Part shown: piece after piece, positions 28,219 to 37,085 of the stretch
Layout: each line of letters opens with the position of its first letter
Position numbering within the stretch: position 1 is the stretch's first letter
NCBI RefSeq assembly: GCF_002278035.1
Contig: NZ_CP022605.1
Coordinates: 1-64,000, forward strand
Length of the DNA: 64,000 nt
Direction: 5' to 3'
From: Ochrobactrum quorumnocens
GTDB taxonomy: Bacteria; Pseudomonadota; Alphaproteobacteria; Rhizobiales; Rhizobiaceae
Position numbers and translations under genes: made by a program
Notes under the pieces: generated by a model
Seen by the model: only the letters and a program-made list of their open reading frames with translations
The model's database searches: none
Told to the model about the DNA's origin: nothing

Positions 28219-29757
28219 TTATGCAGCATGTTCTTTTGCATGCAGTGGTTGCTCAACTCGCAGACCCGATGCGAGCCGAATAATGGCTTCTTCCGTCATT
28301 TCATCTGCACTCAGTTCGCCAGCCACTGTTCCCTCGCGAATAACCAGGACGCGATCACAAAGACCCAACAGCTCTGGGAGTTCAGATGAAATGACAATAA
28401 TTCCGATGCCAGAGTTCGCCAGTTCACGAAGCAACAAATGGATTTCCGACTTTGCGCCGACATCAATGCCTCGCGTGGGCTCATCCATCAAAATTATTTT
28501 GGGACGAACTGCGAGTTGCTTTGCTATCGCAACTTTTTGTTGGTTGCCGCCGCTTAAAGCAGAGACAGGCATATCCACGTTGCTCATTCTCACATTAAGG
28601 CGTTTTGAGAAATCACTCGCCAGCTGTTTTTCACTCTTTGCATCAATCAGACCAAACCGAGTGCTCAATGCCGCAAGGTTTAAAACTGAGATATTCTGCG
28701 CAATTGAGAGATCAAGAAAGATGCCGGAACCTTTCCGGTCTTCGGATAAATATACAATTCCAGCTTTCACTGCATCGGCATATTGTCTTATTGTCTGCTG
28801 TTGATCATTCAGGCGGATTTCCCCTTGGGTAATGGCTCGCAACCCACAAATACCTTCAGCGATTTCCGTTCTTCCCGAGCCGATCAAACCACCAATACCG
28901 AGGATTTCTCCGGGCATGAGGTCAAAGCTTACATTGGTAAATCGCTCGTCATCTCTAATATTCCGTATTGTTAACAATGGCTTGGTTGATCGCTCATCAG
29001 GATTTTGCTTTGATGGGTAAAGCTGAGTAATTTCACGCCCCACCATAAGTCGCACAATATCATCGGCAGTGACGTCCGCTATGTCTTCGGTTGAAACAAA
29101 GCAACCGTCGCGCAGAACTGTTACCCGATCACAGAGGCTAAAGATTTCAGCCATACGATGGCTGATATAGATGATGGAAATTCCTTGTGCTTTCAACTCG
29201 CGGATAATGTCGAATAGGATCTGCGTCTCTGCTTCAGTTAATGCCGCTGTAGGCTCATCAAAGATCAGAACTCGGCAATCCAGTGTTAGCGCCTTAGCGA
29301 TTTCTACCAGTTGCTGACTAGAAATCGTGAGACTGCTAACTTTCTGTTGAACATCAATCGGGGCAAGCTGGTTCATGATCTTTTGTGCTTCTTGCTCCAA
29401 TCTGCGATAGTTCATTAATACCGAACGACGGCGATTTGTCGTTGCCATGAAAATGTTTTCGGCAACGCTTGCATCAGGGCACAGCGCGATTTCCTGATGC
29501 ACGAGGCCAATGCCAAGCGACTGCGCCACAGTTGGTGAGGGGATTTTAACTGGCACTCCGTCGATCAGAATTTCGCCGTCGTCGGGCTTCAAAATACCAG
29601 CAATGATATTCATCAGAGTTGATTTTCCAGCACCATTCTCGCCGCATACTGCATGAATTTCGCCTTTTTCCAAGGCAAAGTTCATGTTCGTCAGCGCCTT
29701 TACGGGACCAAACCGTTTGGTGACAGAACGGATTTTTAAGACTGACTTCAGCGTCAA
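28219..29757 (-). CDS. Sugar ABC transporter ATP-binding protein (RbsA/XylG family)
   Basis: 512-residue fusion of two ATPase domains. Domain 1 has Walker [14 protein letters not shown] (about residue 38), signature [15 protein letters not shown] and Walker [12 protein letters not shown]. Domain 2 has a degenerate Walker A ([13 protein letters not shown]), signature [15 protein letters not shown] and Walker [14 protein letters not shown]. This asymmetry is normal for the family. The start is a TTG with GGAG upstream. It is separated from the binding-protein gene by a hairpin. Confidence 0.94.
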   Translation of the reverse strand: MTLKSVLKIRSVTKRFGPVKALTNMNFALEKGEIHAVCGENGAGKSTLMNIIAGILKPDDGEILIDGVPVKIPSPTVAQSLGIGLVHQEIALCPDASVAENIFMATTNRRRSVLMNYRRLEQEAQKIMNQLAPIDVQQKVSSLTISSQQLVEIAKALTLDCRVLIFDEPTAALTEAETQILFDIIRELKAQGISIIYISHRMAEIFSLCDRVTVLRDGCFVSTEDIADVTADDIVRLMVGREITQLYPSKQNPDERSTKPLLTIRNIRDDERFTNVSFDLMPGEILGIGGLIGSGRTEIAEGICGLRAITQGEIRLNDQQQTIRQYADAVKAGIVYLSEDRKGSGIFLDLSIAQNISVLNLAALSTRFGLIDAKSEKQLASDFSKRLNVRMSNVDMPVSALSGGNQQKVAIAKQLAVRPKIILMDEPTRGIDVGAKSEIHLLLRELANSGIGIIVISSELPELLGLCDRVLVIREGTVAGELSADEMTEEAIIRLASGLRVEQPLHAKEHAA

Positions 29758-29797
29758 GGTGCATCACTCCACGGATAGGTTTTTGGTTCTGGGGCAC

Positions 29798-29830
29798 GAT
29801 TTAGAGTGATTTTTCTATCCACTCTAAATC
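29798..29830 (-). terminator. Intra-operon hairpin between binding-protein and ATPase genes
   Basis: A perfect 11-bp stem (GATTTAGAGTG / CACTCTAAATC) with an 11-base loop, extendable with mismatches, lies in the 112-bp gap after the binding-protein stop. It probably stabilises the upstream message and reduces read-through, giving more binding protein than membrane subunits. Confidence 0.55.
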
Positions 29831-29869
29831 ATTGTCCCTTACATTCGCAGAACACTAAACGCGTGTGAC

Positions 29870-30898
29870 TTACTCTTCGATGCCTTTTGTACCGCGGCGT
29901 TTGAGATACTTATCCCAATAAAAATCATCTGCATTCGTAGCTGTAACGATGGACAATCCATTATCCACGAATGGAATACTCATCGGATTGGAACCAGCGC
30001 GTTTTGCATCATTCATGGGGTCGATCAGCTCAGGGTGCTTCGCAAACCAGAGCATCAGAAAGCCCATATAACCCTGCAAGCCCTGATTAGGATTGATCGA
30101 ACCAAAAACTTCACCAGCCTTGATCATATCCAGAATATTGGCATTCACATCGGCACACATTACAAGAACTTTGCCACCGCTTTCCTTATTGGCTTGCGCA
30201 GCACCAATGGCCGAATTTGCTTCTGGCATAAATACGGCATTAAGATTGGGATTAGCCTGGATAATACTCATCAGCGCCTGATAAGCTTTGGTTGGGTCTT
30301 GATTGGATGCGGCCCTACCAACCAGTTTCATGTTCGGCCATTTTTCCTTCATCCGTGCGGTAAATGCTGCCACGCGCTTATCATGATTATCCTGACCGGG
30401 ATTCTCAAGCACCGCATATTCGCCTTTGCCGCCCAATTTTTCAGCAATAGCATCAGCGGCATAAGTGCCTTCGCGCGTATTGTCTGATGTGATGAAGGAA
30501 ACCCGCTTGGAAAGTGGTGAATCTGCTGCAAAAGTAACCACTGCTGTTCCCTGATCAACCGCACGATTGATAGGTTCAATGAATGGATCTGAATTCATTG
30601 GGTGAACAAGGATGCCTGCTGGATTTTGGGCCAAGGCTTGGTCAAAACTAGCAATTTGCTTGTTAACATCATATTCCGGGGTGCCCGTGTAGGCAGTTTC
30701 GCAGCCAAACTGCTGACCGGCCTGTTTGAACATTTCATAGACTGGGAACCAATATTCAACCCCGGAAACCATTACGTTCATGACGTATTTTTCGCCCGGT
30801 TTGCAACGAAACGGATTCTCCGTTTCCGCATTTGCAGCGAATGTAAAAAGTGTAGATGCAAGAAATGTTAGTGCAGTCGTGCTTAGAAATTTGCGCAA
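29870..30898 (-). CDS. Sugar ABC transporter substrate-binding protein
   Basis: 342-residue periplasmic receptor of the ribose-binding (Peripla_BP_4) family. A signal peptide of about 24 residues ends at ANA. The domain includes YWFPVYEMFKQAGQQ, an internal GILVHPMNSDPFIEPIN strand typical of the hinge region, and VVTFAADSP. It is the first gene of the leftward polyol operon. Two Cys in the mature N-terminal domain and one near residue 250 are present. The ligand is probably a sugar or polyol matching the kinase and dehydrogenase encoded downstream. Confidence 0.92.
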   Translation of the reverse strand: MRKFLSTTALTFLASTLFTFAANAETENPFRCKPGEKYVMNVMVSGVEYWFPVYEMFKQAGQQFGCETAYTGTPEYDVNKQIASFDQALAQNPAGILVHPMNSDPFIEPINRAVDQGTAVVTFAADSPLSKRVSFITSDNTREGTYAADAIAEKLGGKGEYAVLENPGQDNHDKRVAAFTARMKEKWPNMKLVGRAASNQDPTKAYQALMSIIQANPNLNAVFMPEANSAIGAAQANKESGGKVLVMCADVNANILDMIKAGEVFGSINPNQGLQGYMGFLMLWFAKHPELIDPMNDAKRAGSNPMSIPFVDNGLSIVTATNADDFYWDKYLKRRGTKGIEE

Positions 30899-31026
30899 AA
30901 TTCCCCCTTTAGGGCCTTAAGCCCCTCCGTTGATGCGCGCCTTATATGGCGCCGCTATTCTTTATGAAGACCAGCACTCCTCCTCGAATGCTGATAGGGA
31001 TAACTAAGCGCAAGATCCAAACGCTG

Positions 31027-31047
31027 TCAATATAATTCATATATTGA
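31027..31047. promoter_or_regulatory. Palindromic operator candidate upstream of the polyol operon
   Basis: TCAATATA and TATATTGA form perfect 8-bp arms around a 5-base centre, about 130 bp upstream of the sugar-binding-protein start. A second AT-rich partial repeat (GAAT...ATTC) follows. It is a plausible binding site for the SorC-type regulator of the operon, which is inferred from position only. Confidence 0.45.
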
Positions 31048-31158
31048 ATAATAATTCATGGATTCAAGGTTATCACAAGGCATGGGGCATTCGCAGCGGC
31101 CAGCTACGCATCACCATATGGTTTGTATAAAAGCCTGGTAGTTGGGAAGAGTTCCCAC

Positions 31159-31884
31159 TCAAACCGATTTCAACGAAACACGCTTTTCGAGTTTGGCCGC
31201 TTCTTCCTTGCGCTCGCTATAACGGTCTGTGAGATGATCCGAGATGCCACGCGTCAGAAGTGTAAACTTCATCAGTTCTTCCATTACGTCCACTACGCGA
31301 TCATAGAAGGATGAGGATTTCATCCGTCCAGCGTCGTCAAATTCCTGCCATGCCTTTGCGACGGATGACTGGTTTGGAATGGTGATCATTCGCATCCAAC
31401 GCCCAAGAATGCGCATCTGATTGACAGCGTTGAAGCTCTGCGATCCGCCTGATACTTGCATTAATGCAAGCGTTCTGCCCTGCGTCGGACGAATTGCTCC
31501 ACCCGGCAATGGAATCCAGTCGATCTGCGATTTCATGACAGCGCTCATGGCTCCATGACGTTCTGGACTGGTCCAGACTTGCCCTTCTGACCAAAGCATT
31601 GCCTCACGCAATTCTTGAACCTTTGGATGCTCTGCTGAACCGTCGTCTGGCAAAGGAAGGCCATTGGCATGAAAGATACGCGTTTCAGCGCCCATCGCAT
31701 CGAGAAGACGCTGCGCTTCCAGCGTCAGAAGCCGACTATAGGAACGATCACGAAGTGAGCCATAGAGCAAAAGGATACGAGGCTTATGCTTTGGAAAGTC
31801 GGCGCGTAGTGCACCCACGTTGGGCAATGCGAAGGAATTCTGATCGAGGTTCGGCAGGTCCATGTCAGGGGGACTTTCTTTCAT
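31159..31884 (-). CDS. arsH: ArsH flavoprotein
   Basis: About 241-residue NADPH-dependent FMN reductase of the ArsH group, which oxidises trivalent organoarsenicals or reduces metals and quinones. The flavin-binding segment [16 protein letters not shown] and the conserved [19 protein letters not shown] and [14 protein letters not shown] regions are present. The ATG at 31884 lies inside the end of the arsC gene (20-bp overlap); a second ATG seven codons later is possible. It is the last gene of the ars operon. Confidence 0.93.
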   Translation of the reverse strand: MKESPPDMDLPNLDQNSFALPNVGALRADFPKHKPRILLLYGSLRDRSYSRLLTLEAQRLLDAMGAETRIFHANGLPLPDDGSAEHPKVQELREAMLWSEGQVWTSPERHGAMSAVMKSQIDWIPLPGGAIRPTQGRTLALMQVSGGSQSFNAVNQMRILGRWMRMITIPNQSSVAKAWQEFDDAGRMKSSSFYDRVVDVMEELMKFTLLTRGISDHLTDRYSERKEEAAKLEKRVSLKSV

Positions 31885-32278
31885 AGGTGATGACTTCTCC
31901 GTCCTCTTTGGTGAATGACGACACCGGGTTTTCCAGAATGTCGAGAACCAGTTCTGACGGACGGCACAGTTTGGTGCCAATTGGCGTTTCCACGATTGGA
32001 CGATTGATCATGATAGGATGCGCCATCATGAAGTTGACCAGTTCATCATCGGTCAAGTTGAGATCGGACAATCCCAACTCGGCATATGGTGTGCCTTTCT
32101 CGCGAAGGAGTTGGCGAGGCGTCATCTGCATTGCTTGAAGCAATTCGACCAGTCGTTCTCGCGAAGGCGGATTTTGCACATATTCGATGACGACAGGCTC
32201 TTCGCCGCTGGCACGGATCAAGGCCAATGTGTTGCGAGACGTGCCACAGTTCGGATTGTGATAGATCGTAACTGACAT
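31865..32278 (-). CDS. arsC: Arsenate reductase, glutaredoxin-dependent type
   Basis: 137-residue ArsC of the E. coli plasmid R773 type, reducing arsenate to arsenite with glutathione and glutaredoxin. The catalytic Cys is C11 in [13 protein letters not shown], and the conserved arginines of the anion site appear in [10 protein letters not shown] and LCRPSE. It overlaps acr3 by one base (ATGA-type junction) and is one of two arsenate reductases of unrelated fold in this operon. Confidence 0.95.
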   Translation of the reverse strand: MSVTIYHNPNCGTSRNTLALIRASGEEPVVIEYVQNPPSRERLVELLQAMQMTPRQLLREKGTPYAELGLSDLNLTDDELVNFMMAHPIMINRPIVETPIGTKLCRPSELVLDILENPVSSFTKEDGEVITYERKSP

Positions 32279-33336
32279 CAGAGTTTTCCTGTTTCGGTGA
32301 CTGGCTTTTGATTGGCACCGCGTTCGTACCAGCCCTTGGAGCGGTTCACGATCCAGACGACCGAGAGCATGACGGGCACTTCAACAAGAACGCCAACCAC
32401 TGTTGCGAGCGCCGCACCAGATGAGAAGCCGAAAAGGCTGATAGCGGCTGCTACTGCCAGTTCGAAGAAGTTTGAAGCACCAATCAAAGCCGAGGGACCG
32501 GCGACGCAATGTTGCTCGCCTGAAATTCGATTCAACAGATAAGCGAGGCTAGAGTTGAAATAGACCTGGATAAGGATCGGGACAGCCAGCATCACAATGA
32601 TCATGGGCTGTGCGATGATCTGCTCTCCTTGAAATCCGAATAGCAGAACAAGTGTCGCCAAAAGCGCAATCAGGGACAGCGGCTGTAGCATTCTGAGCAT
32701 TGCTTCGAAAGCTCGTTCTCCACCGCTGGCGAGAATGCTTCTGCGCAGGATTTGCGCGATAATCACCGGAATGACGATATAGAGGACAACCGACAAAACG
32801 AGCGTATCCCACGGGACAGTAATTGCCGACAATCCGAGCAGTAGCCCGACGATAGGAGCAAATGCCACAACCATGATCGCATCGTTCAGTGCGACCTGCG
32901 ACAGCGTGAAATGCGGCTCGCCCTTGGTCAGGTTGGACCAGACGAACACCATTGCCGTGCAAGGGGCGGCCGCCAGAATAATCAGCCCAGCAATGTAGGA
33001 GTCGATCTGGTCTGCAGGCAGATAAGGGCGAAATAACCAGCCAATGAACAACCAGCCAAGAAGTGCCATAGAGAATGGTTTGACGGCCCAATTGATAAAG
33101 AGCGTGACGCCGATGCCACGCCAGTGCTCAGTGACCTGTTTCAATGCGCTGAAATCGATCTTCAGCAACATGGGGATGATCATGAGCCAGATAAGAATGG
33201 CGACTGGAATGTTGACCCTGGCGACTTCAGCAGATCCGATTGCATGGAATACTGTCGGAAAGAAATGACCAAGAGCTACGCCAGAGACAATGCAAAGAGC
33301 CACCCAGACAGTCAGATAACGTTCGAATGTGGACAT
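32278..33336 (-). CDS. acr3: Acr3-family arsenite efflux permease
   Basis: 352-residue inner-membrane transporter with about ten hydrophobic helices. The conserved Cys in AAPCTAMVFVWSNLTKG and the LIGASNFFELAVAAAISLFG segment identify Acr3, which exports arsenite using the proton gradient. It lies between the two arsC genes with one-base overlaps on each side, so all three are translated from a single coupled message. Confidence 0.95.
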   Translation of the reverse strand: MSTFERYLTVWVALCIVSGVALGHFFPTVFHAIGSAEVARVNIPVAILIWLMIIPMLLKIDFSALKQVTEHWRGIGVTLFINWAVKPFSMALLGWLFIGWLFRPYLPADQIDSYIAGLIILAAAPCTAMVFVWSNLTKGEPHFTLSQVALNDAIMVVAFAPIVGLLLGLSAITVPWDTLVLSVVLYIVIPVIIAQILRRSILASGGERAFEAMLRMLQPLSLIALLATLVLLFGFQGEQIIAQPMIIVMLAVPILIQVYFNSSLAYLLNRISGEQHCVAGPSALIGASNFFELAVAAAISLFGFSSGAALATVVGVLVEVPVMLSVVWIVNRSKGWYERGANQKPVTETGKL

Positions 33337-33863
33337 CAGTTATTCTCCACATTTGTCTGTGTGCTACCTTCCATGGTGCCTATTTCTTTCAGATGATTTT
33401 GAAGCGCCATGCGGTCTATCGTGGCGTGGGGAAGGCTCAGAAATGCTGATATCCGGTTCTTCAGAAAACGGGCCGCCTGCGCAAAGGCGCGCTGTTTTTC
33501 TGCGTCATTTCCTTCGGCAGCGGCAGGGTCCTCAACGCCCCAATGGGCTGTCATGGGATGGCCAATCCAGACAGGGCAGGCTTCTCCGGCAGCGTTATCA
33601 CAGACCGTAAAAATGAAATCCATCTGAGGGGCGTCGGTACCTGAAAACACGTCCCAGCTCTTTGAGCTCAGGTTCTCGGTAGAATAGCCGAGAGCGTCCA
33701 GTTCCTTGATTGCGAGAGGATGAATGTCGCCTTTTGGCTGACTTCCAGCCGAATAGGCGTGAAATCGTCCTTCGCCATCCTTGTTCAGAATTGCCTCGCC
33801 CAAAATTGAGCGCGCGGAATTGCCCGTGCACAAGAAGAGCACGTTATAAACATGATCAGTCAT
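33336..33863 (-). CDS. arsC: Arsenate reductase, low-molecular-weight phosphatase/thioredoxin type
   Basis: 175-residue protein with the phosphatase-like P-loop LCTGNSARS (C12), an AGSQPKGDIHPLA segment and the SWDVF and VCDNAAGEACPVW region that supplies the relay Cys. It reduces arsenate, probably with thioredoxin or mycothiol-independent thiols. The C-terminal 30 residues (after about residue 140) extend past the usual fold. It is the first enzyme gene after arsR and overlaps acr3 by one base. Confidence 0.92.
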   Translation of the reverse strand: MTDHVYNVLFLCTGNSARSILGEAILNKDGEGRFHAYSAGSQPKGDIHPLAIKELDALGYSTENLSSKSWDVFSGTDAPQMDFIFTVCDNAAGEACPVWIGHPMTAHWGVEDPAAAEGNDAEKQRAFAQAARFLKNRISAFLSLPHATIDRMALQNHLKEIGTMEGSTQTNVENN

Positions 33864-33906
33864 TTGATTAGTCCGTTAGATGAGGGCCAAAATCATCGAG
33901 AATAGC

Positions 33907-34260
33907 TCATTGTGTTGCTGCTTTTGGTTCGCAGCAGGGTGTCAGGCTTTCAATTAAAGGCGCACAAAGTTTCGCATTGCCACCACAACAGTCGTTGATC
34001 ATGAACAGGGTGAGGTCGCGGAACCGGTTGAGGTCCGCGCGATAGATGATCGATCGACTTTGTCGCTCACCCTTTACGAGACCAGAACGGGATAATGTCG
34101 CCAGATGTGCAGACATCGTGTTCTGCGGAACATCCAGAATGCGTGCAAGTTCACCTGCCGCAACGCCGTCAGGTTCATGCTTCACCAGCAGGCGGAATGT
34201 GTCGAGCCGTGTTGACTGAGCGAGGGCAGCCAGCGCTGCAATTGCATCTTCGTTTTCCAT
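33907..34260 (-). CDS. arsR: ArsR-family metalloregulator
   Basis: 117-residue winged-helix repressor. The DNA-binding helix is in DVPQNTMSAHLATLSRSGLV, followed by the wing (GERQSRSIIYRAD). Possible arsenite-binding Cys are the vicinal pair in NDCCGG and the pair in LTPCCEP plus C near LCAPL, all in the C-terminal half, unlike the classical CVC motif in the helix-turn-helix of E. coli ArsR. It heads the operon and would release its operator when arsenite binds. Confidence 0.93.
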   Translation of the reverse strand: MENEDAIAALAALAQSTRLDTFRLLVKHEPDGVAAGELARILDVPQNTMSAHLATLSRSGLVKGERQSRSIIYRADLNRFRDLTLFMINDCCGGNAKLCAPLIESLTPCCEPKAATQ

Positions 34261-34280
34261 ATATCCAGAATAGAGGATAC

Positions 34281-34299
34281 ATGGATTTAGTCAATCCAT
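34281..34299. promoter_or_regulatory. ArsR operator candidate
   Basis: ATGGATT and AATCCAT form perfect 7-bp arms around a 5-base centre, about 20 bp upstream of the arsR start. A second short inverted repeat (TATCC/GGATA) sits between it and the start codon. The position in the ars promoter suits autoregulation; binding is inferred. Confidence 0.5.
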
Positions 34300-34431
34300 C
34301 TTGATGATCCTTTTTTGTAAATCTAGAATCTGGTCTGCCGCCTGAAAAGTGATCCTTTTCGAAGTATCGCATATGAGCCGAAGAAGGACATTGAAATGGC
34401 AGAGATTGAAGCTGTATAAGTAATTGATCCA

Positions 34432-34719
34432 GTGAAACGATTACCCAGCGGAACACACAAGGCGGAAGAGATCGTCACGAAGCTTCGTCAGGTTGACGTG
34501 CTGAATGCGCAGGGAAAATCGATGGCTGAGGCGATCCGATCGATAGGCGTAACGGAAGTCACATATTACCGCTGGCGCGCTGAATACGGTGGACTGAAGG
34601 GCGACCAGGTGAAGCGCCTGAAGGAATTGGAGACCGAGAACGCTCGCCTTCGCCGGGCAGTTTCCGATATGACGTTGGACAAGATGATCCTGACGGAGGC
34701 TGCTAGGGGCAACTTCTAA
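34432..34719 (+). CDS. IS3-family transposase OrfA
   Basis: 95-residue helix-turn-helix protein that provides DNA binding for the IS3 transposase. SIGVTEVTYYRWRAEYGGLK is the DNA-recognition segment and a leucine-zipper-like heptad region (KRLKELETENARLRRAV) follows at residues 58-75. The frame is intact and ends with the usual AARGNF. OrfB would be reached by a -1 frameshift near the end, but it is broken, so the element is not expected to move by itself. Confidence 0.88.
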   Translation: MKRLPSGTHKAEEIVTKLRQVDVLNAQGKSMAEAIRSIGVTEVTYYRWRAEYGGLKGDQVKRLKELETENARLRRAVSDMTLDKMILTEAARGNF

Positions 34720-35583
34720 GTCCCGCCCGCCGCCGTGCTTGTGTTGATCATGTCATCGCAGAGCTGGGCGTGTACGAACGGCGGGCCTGCCTGGTTCTCG
34801 GCCAGCATCGTTCTACGCAACGTAAGGTCGCAAAGACACGAGATGACGAAGCGGCGTTGGTCGCCGAGATCACAACGCTCTCCCTCCAATATGGCCGATA
34901 TGGATATCGCCGCATCAGGCGGGCTGGATCGTGAACGTCAAACGGGTCGAGCGGATATGGCGACGGGAAGGGCTGAAGGTTCCCTACAAGCAACCAAAGC
35001 GCGGTTGGCTCTGGCTGAACGGCAGCTCTTGCATTAGGCTTCGGCCGAAACGCCCCAACCATGTCTGGTCCTACCATTTTGTCGAGGACCGGACCATAAT
35101 GGCTGGAAAATCCGCATGTTAAACGTGATTGACGAATTCACGCGAGAATGTATCGCCATCAGGGTCGAGAGAAGGCTGAAGGCTGTCAACGTTATCGATG
35201 TGCTCTCCGATCTCTTCATCCTGCGCGGCGTTCCTGCGCATATTCGTTCCGACAATGGCCTGGAATTTATCGCCAAGACTTTGAGGGAATGGATTACGCT
35301 TGTCGGTGCCAAGACGGCTTACATTATGCCGGGGAGCCCATAGGAAAACGGGTATTGCGAAAGCTTCAACTCCAAGCTCAGGGATGAACTGCTTAATGGA
35401 GAAATCTTTTACACGCTCAAGGAGGCGAAGATCATAATCGAGGGCGGGCGGAAACACTACAACACCGTGCGACCGCACTCATCCTTGGGCTACAAGCCGC
35501 CGGCGCCAGAAGCCTCTGTCTGGCCACCTCAAAACGGACCTGTATCAACGCCGACGCTAGCGATTAGTCCCAGCACGCACTAA
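34709..35583 (+). pseudogene. IS3-family transposase OrfB, broken
   Basis: Integrase-core part of the transposase, readable across three frames. The first piece (LLSPARRRACVDHVIAELGVYERR...) loses frame near 34924, the second (VNVKRVERIWRREGLKVPYKQ) near 35094, and a TAG at 35341-35343 replaces Trp before ENGYCESFNSKLRDELL. The DDE elements are recognisable: IDEFTRECIAI for the first Asp region, IRSDNGLEF for the second Asp, and the Glu in ENGYCESFNSK. No functional OrfAB is expected. Confidence 0.88.
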
Positions 35584-35812
35584 CATTAAACCCGCATCAC
35601 CCGATGGGGGCAGACCAGTTCGGAGATGTACATAAGTCGAAAAGTCGTGTGGATATACATCTGCAATAGAATATCTCTATGATGCATTTATTCATGAGGT
35701 GTATTTATGCTTTAAAATTATTATTTATAATTTAACTTTTGTATATTCTTGAATGACATCAATTAAAACACTAACATTTTTAATTTAGAAAATGTTTATG
35801 CTGAAAAATGGT

Positions 35813-36817
35813 TCATCTTCTTTTAATAAGGTGTTTGGGGGTAATGTTAAACTGGCGTCTAAATGCCGTCGCGAAGTTTTCAGGAGTGGAGTATCCTGCC
35901 AGGCTACTGGCGCTTGAAACTCCGACTTCTCCCGACGCGAGAGCCTCATACGCGTTTTCGAGCCTCGCTTTGCGGATATATTCGAATACACTCGACCCTT
36001 CATGTAGCCGAAACAGATGCTGAAGTCCGCTGACATTGATCCCAGCAGCACGCGCGATTGTGGGCACGTTGAGCGACGCAGCCAAATTGGTCGCGATAAA
36101 TTCCTTTGCTCTTGTAAGGCGTACCCCATCTTGCCGGGTCGAGAGACGACTGGATGAGTTGCTTGATGGTGACTGCGTAATCGCGGAAAGAGCCTCAGCA
36201 ATGATCTCAACCGCCCGGCTTTCCAGAAAAAGTTTGCGTAAGCACGGAGCCAAATTGGTAGGTGCTACAATTTGATGGAGAAGCTCTATCGCGCGGGGCG
36301 TTACCGTCCAACGTTGACTGGCGAGGTGATTGCTAAACAGTTTTGTACCCGCTTCACTGTCCTCCAAACCGTCCATATCCAGCCACTCTGGTGAGGCCGT
36401 GACCACGAGATGCCGCAGCCTTTGGCCACCGAAGGAGCTACGTTGAAAACTCTCGGGGCGGGCATTCATAATCGCTGTTCCCTCGACTGCGCCCATCCGC
36501 GCACCGTCAAAATGGAATGGCCTGTCGCCCATTCTCATGTCAACCGCCCCATCTAGAAAAAAGATGCACGATAAGCCGGCAGATAATTGGGACGTGGCTG
36601 TGAATGGACGTCTTTCTAGAGCGTCGCTGACATGCAGGAAAAGACCGTTGCGCAGTTCTTGATGAATGAACCGTCCTTCAATCAGTGTATCTTCGGGGGA
36701 AAGTTTATCGTCAGGGCTTTCGAGTTGCACACCTTCGCGTTGCAAAAAATCGCGAACGCGCAGTTTGGTAGTTTCGGGCTTTGAACGAGAATGTCGCTCT
36801 CTCTTAGAGGGGCTCAT
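35813..36817 (-). CDS. AraC-family regulator (PchR-like, siderophore locus)
   Basis: 334-residue regulator. The C-terminal AraC domain (about residues 235-334) has two helix-turn-helices (SLNVPTIARAAGINVSGLQH and the second in VSSASSLAGYSTPENFATAF). The N-terminal part resembles the sensing domain of PchR/YbtA-like regulators that respond to ferric siderophores. It is divergent from the TonB-dependent receptor gene about 270 bp away, so it probably activates that gene when the siderophore is present. Confidence 0.88.
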   Translation of the reverse strand: MSPSKRERHSRSKPETTKLRVRDFLQREGVQLESPDDKLSPEDTLIEGRFIHQELRNGLFLHVSDALERRPFTATSQLSAGLSCIFFLDGAVDMRMGDRPFHFDGARMGAVEGTAIMNARPESFQRSSFGGQRLRHLVVTASPEWLDMDGLEDSEAGTKLFSNHLASQRWTVTPRAIELLHQIVAPTNLAPCLRKLFLESRAVEIIAEALSAITQSPSSNSSSRLSTRQDGVRLTRAKEFIATNLAASLNVPTIARAAGINVSGLQHLFRLHEGSSVFEYIRKARLENAYEALASGEVGVSSASSLAGYSTPENFATAFRRQFNITPKHLIKRR

Positions 36818-37085
36818 GCCAAATAACTTTCAGAAGTCGCTGAGGTTCAAGGCTTTAAGCCGTGAGACAAGTTCATATGCCTTCATATTGCATCCCTGTA
36901 CATTCCGCGCAGCTTCCAGAGATCTTTGTGCTTCCAACAAAGGTTTTTCTTTCTCTGTCAAAGCTTCCCCACTTGCAGAAAGGCTCACCCATTTTGTAAT
37001 TCTACATTAATATGAATTTATAGGTCAAGTTTAATTCGATCATCGATGAAAGCGCCCTGAATTCAAAAATTTGTTATTGCATCAT

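Larger units (their letters stand above)
34331..35617 (+). mobile_element. Degenerate IS3-family (IS407-group-like) insertion sequence
   Basis: About 1.29 kb. The outer ends carry imperfect terminal inverted repeats: TGGTCTGCCGCC on the left and, read from the other strand, TGGTCTGCCCCC on the right. Inside are an intact orfA and a broken orfB in the usual order. I see no target-site duplication at these borders, which with the damaged orfB suggests an old insertion. It lies just upstream of the ars promoter, between the ars operon and the siderophore genes. Confidence 0.8.

Noticed and set aside
21068..30898. True erythritol (eryABCD) operon
   Set aside because: The kinase, flavoprotein and regulator are similar in family, but EryC, TpiA2 and RpiB-like genes are missing, and an aldolase and aldo/keto reductase are present.
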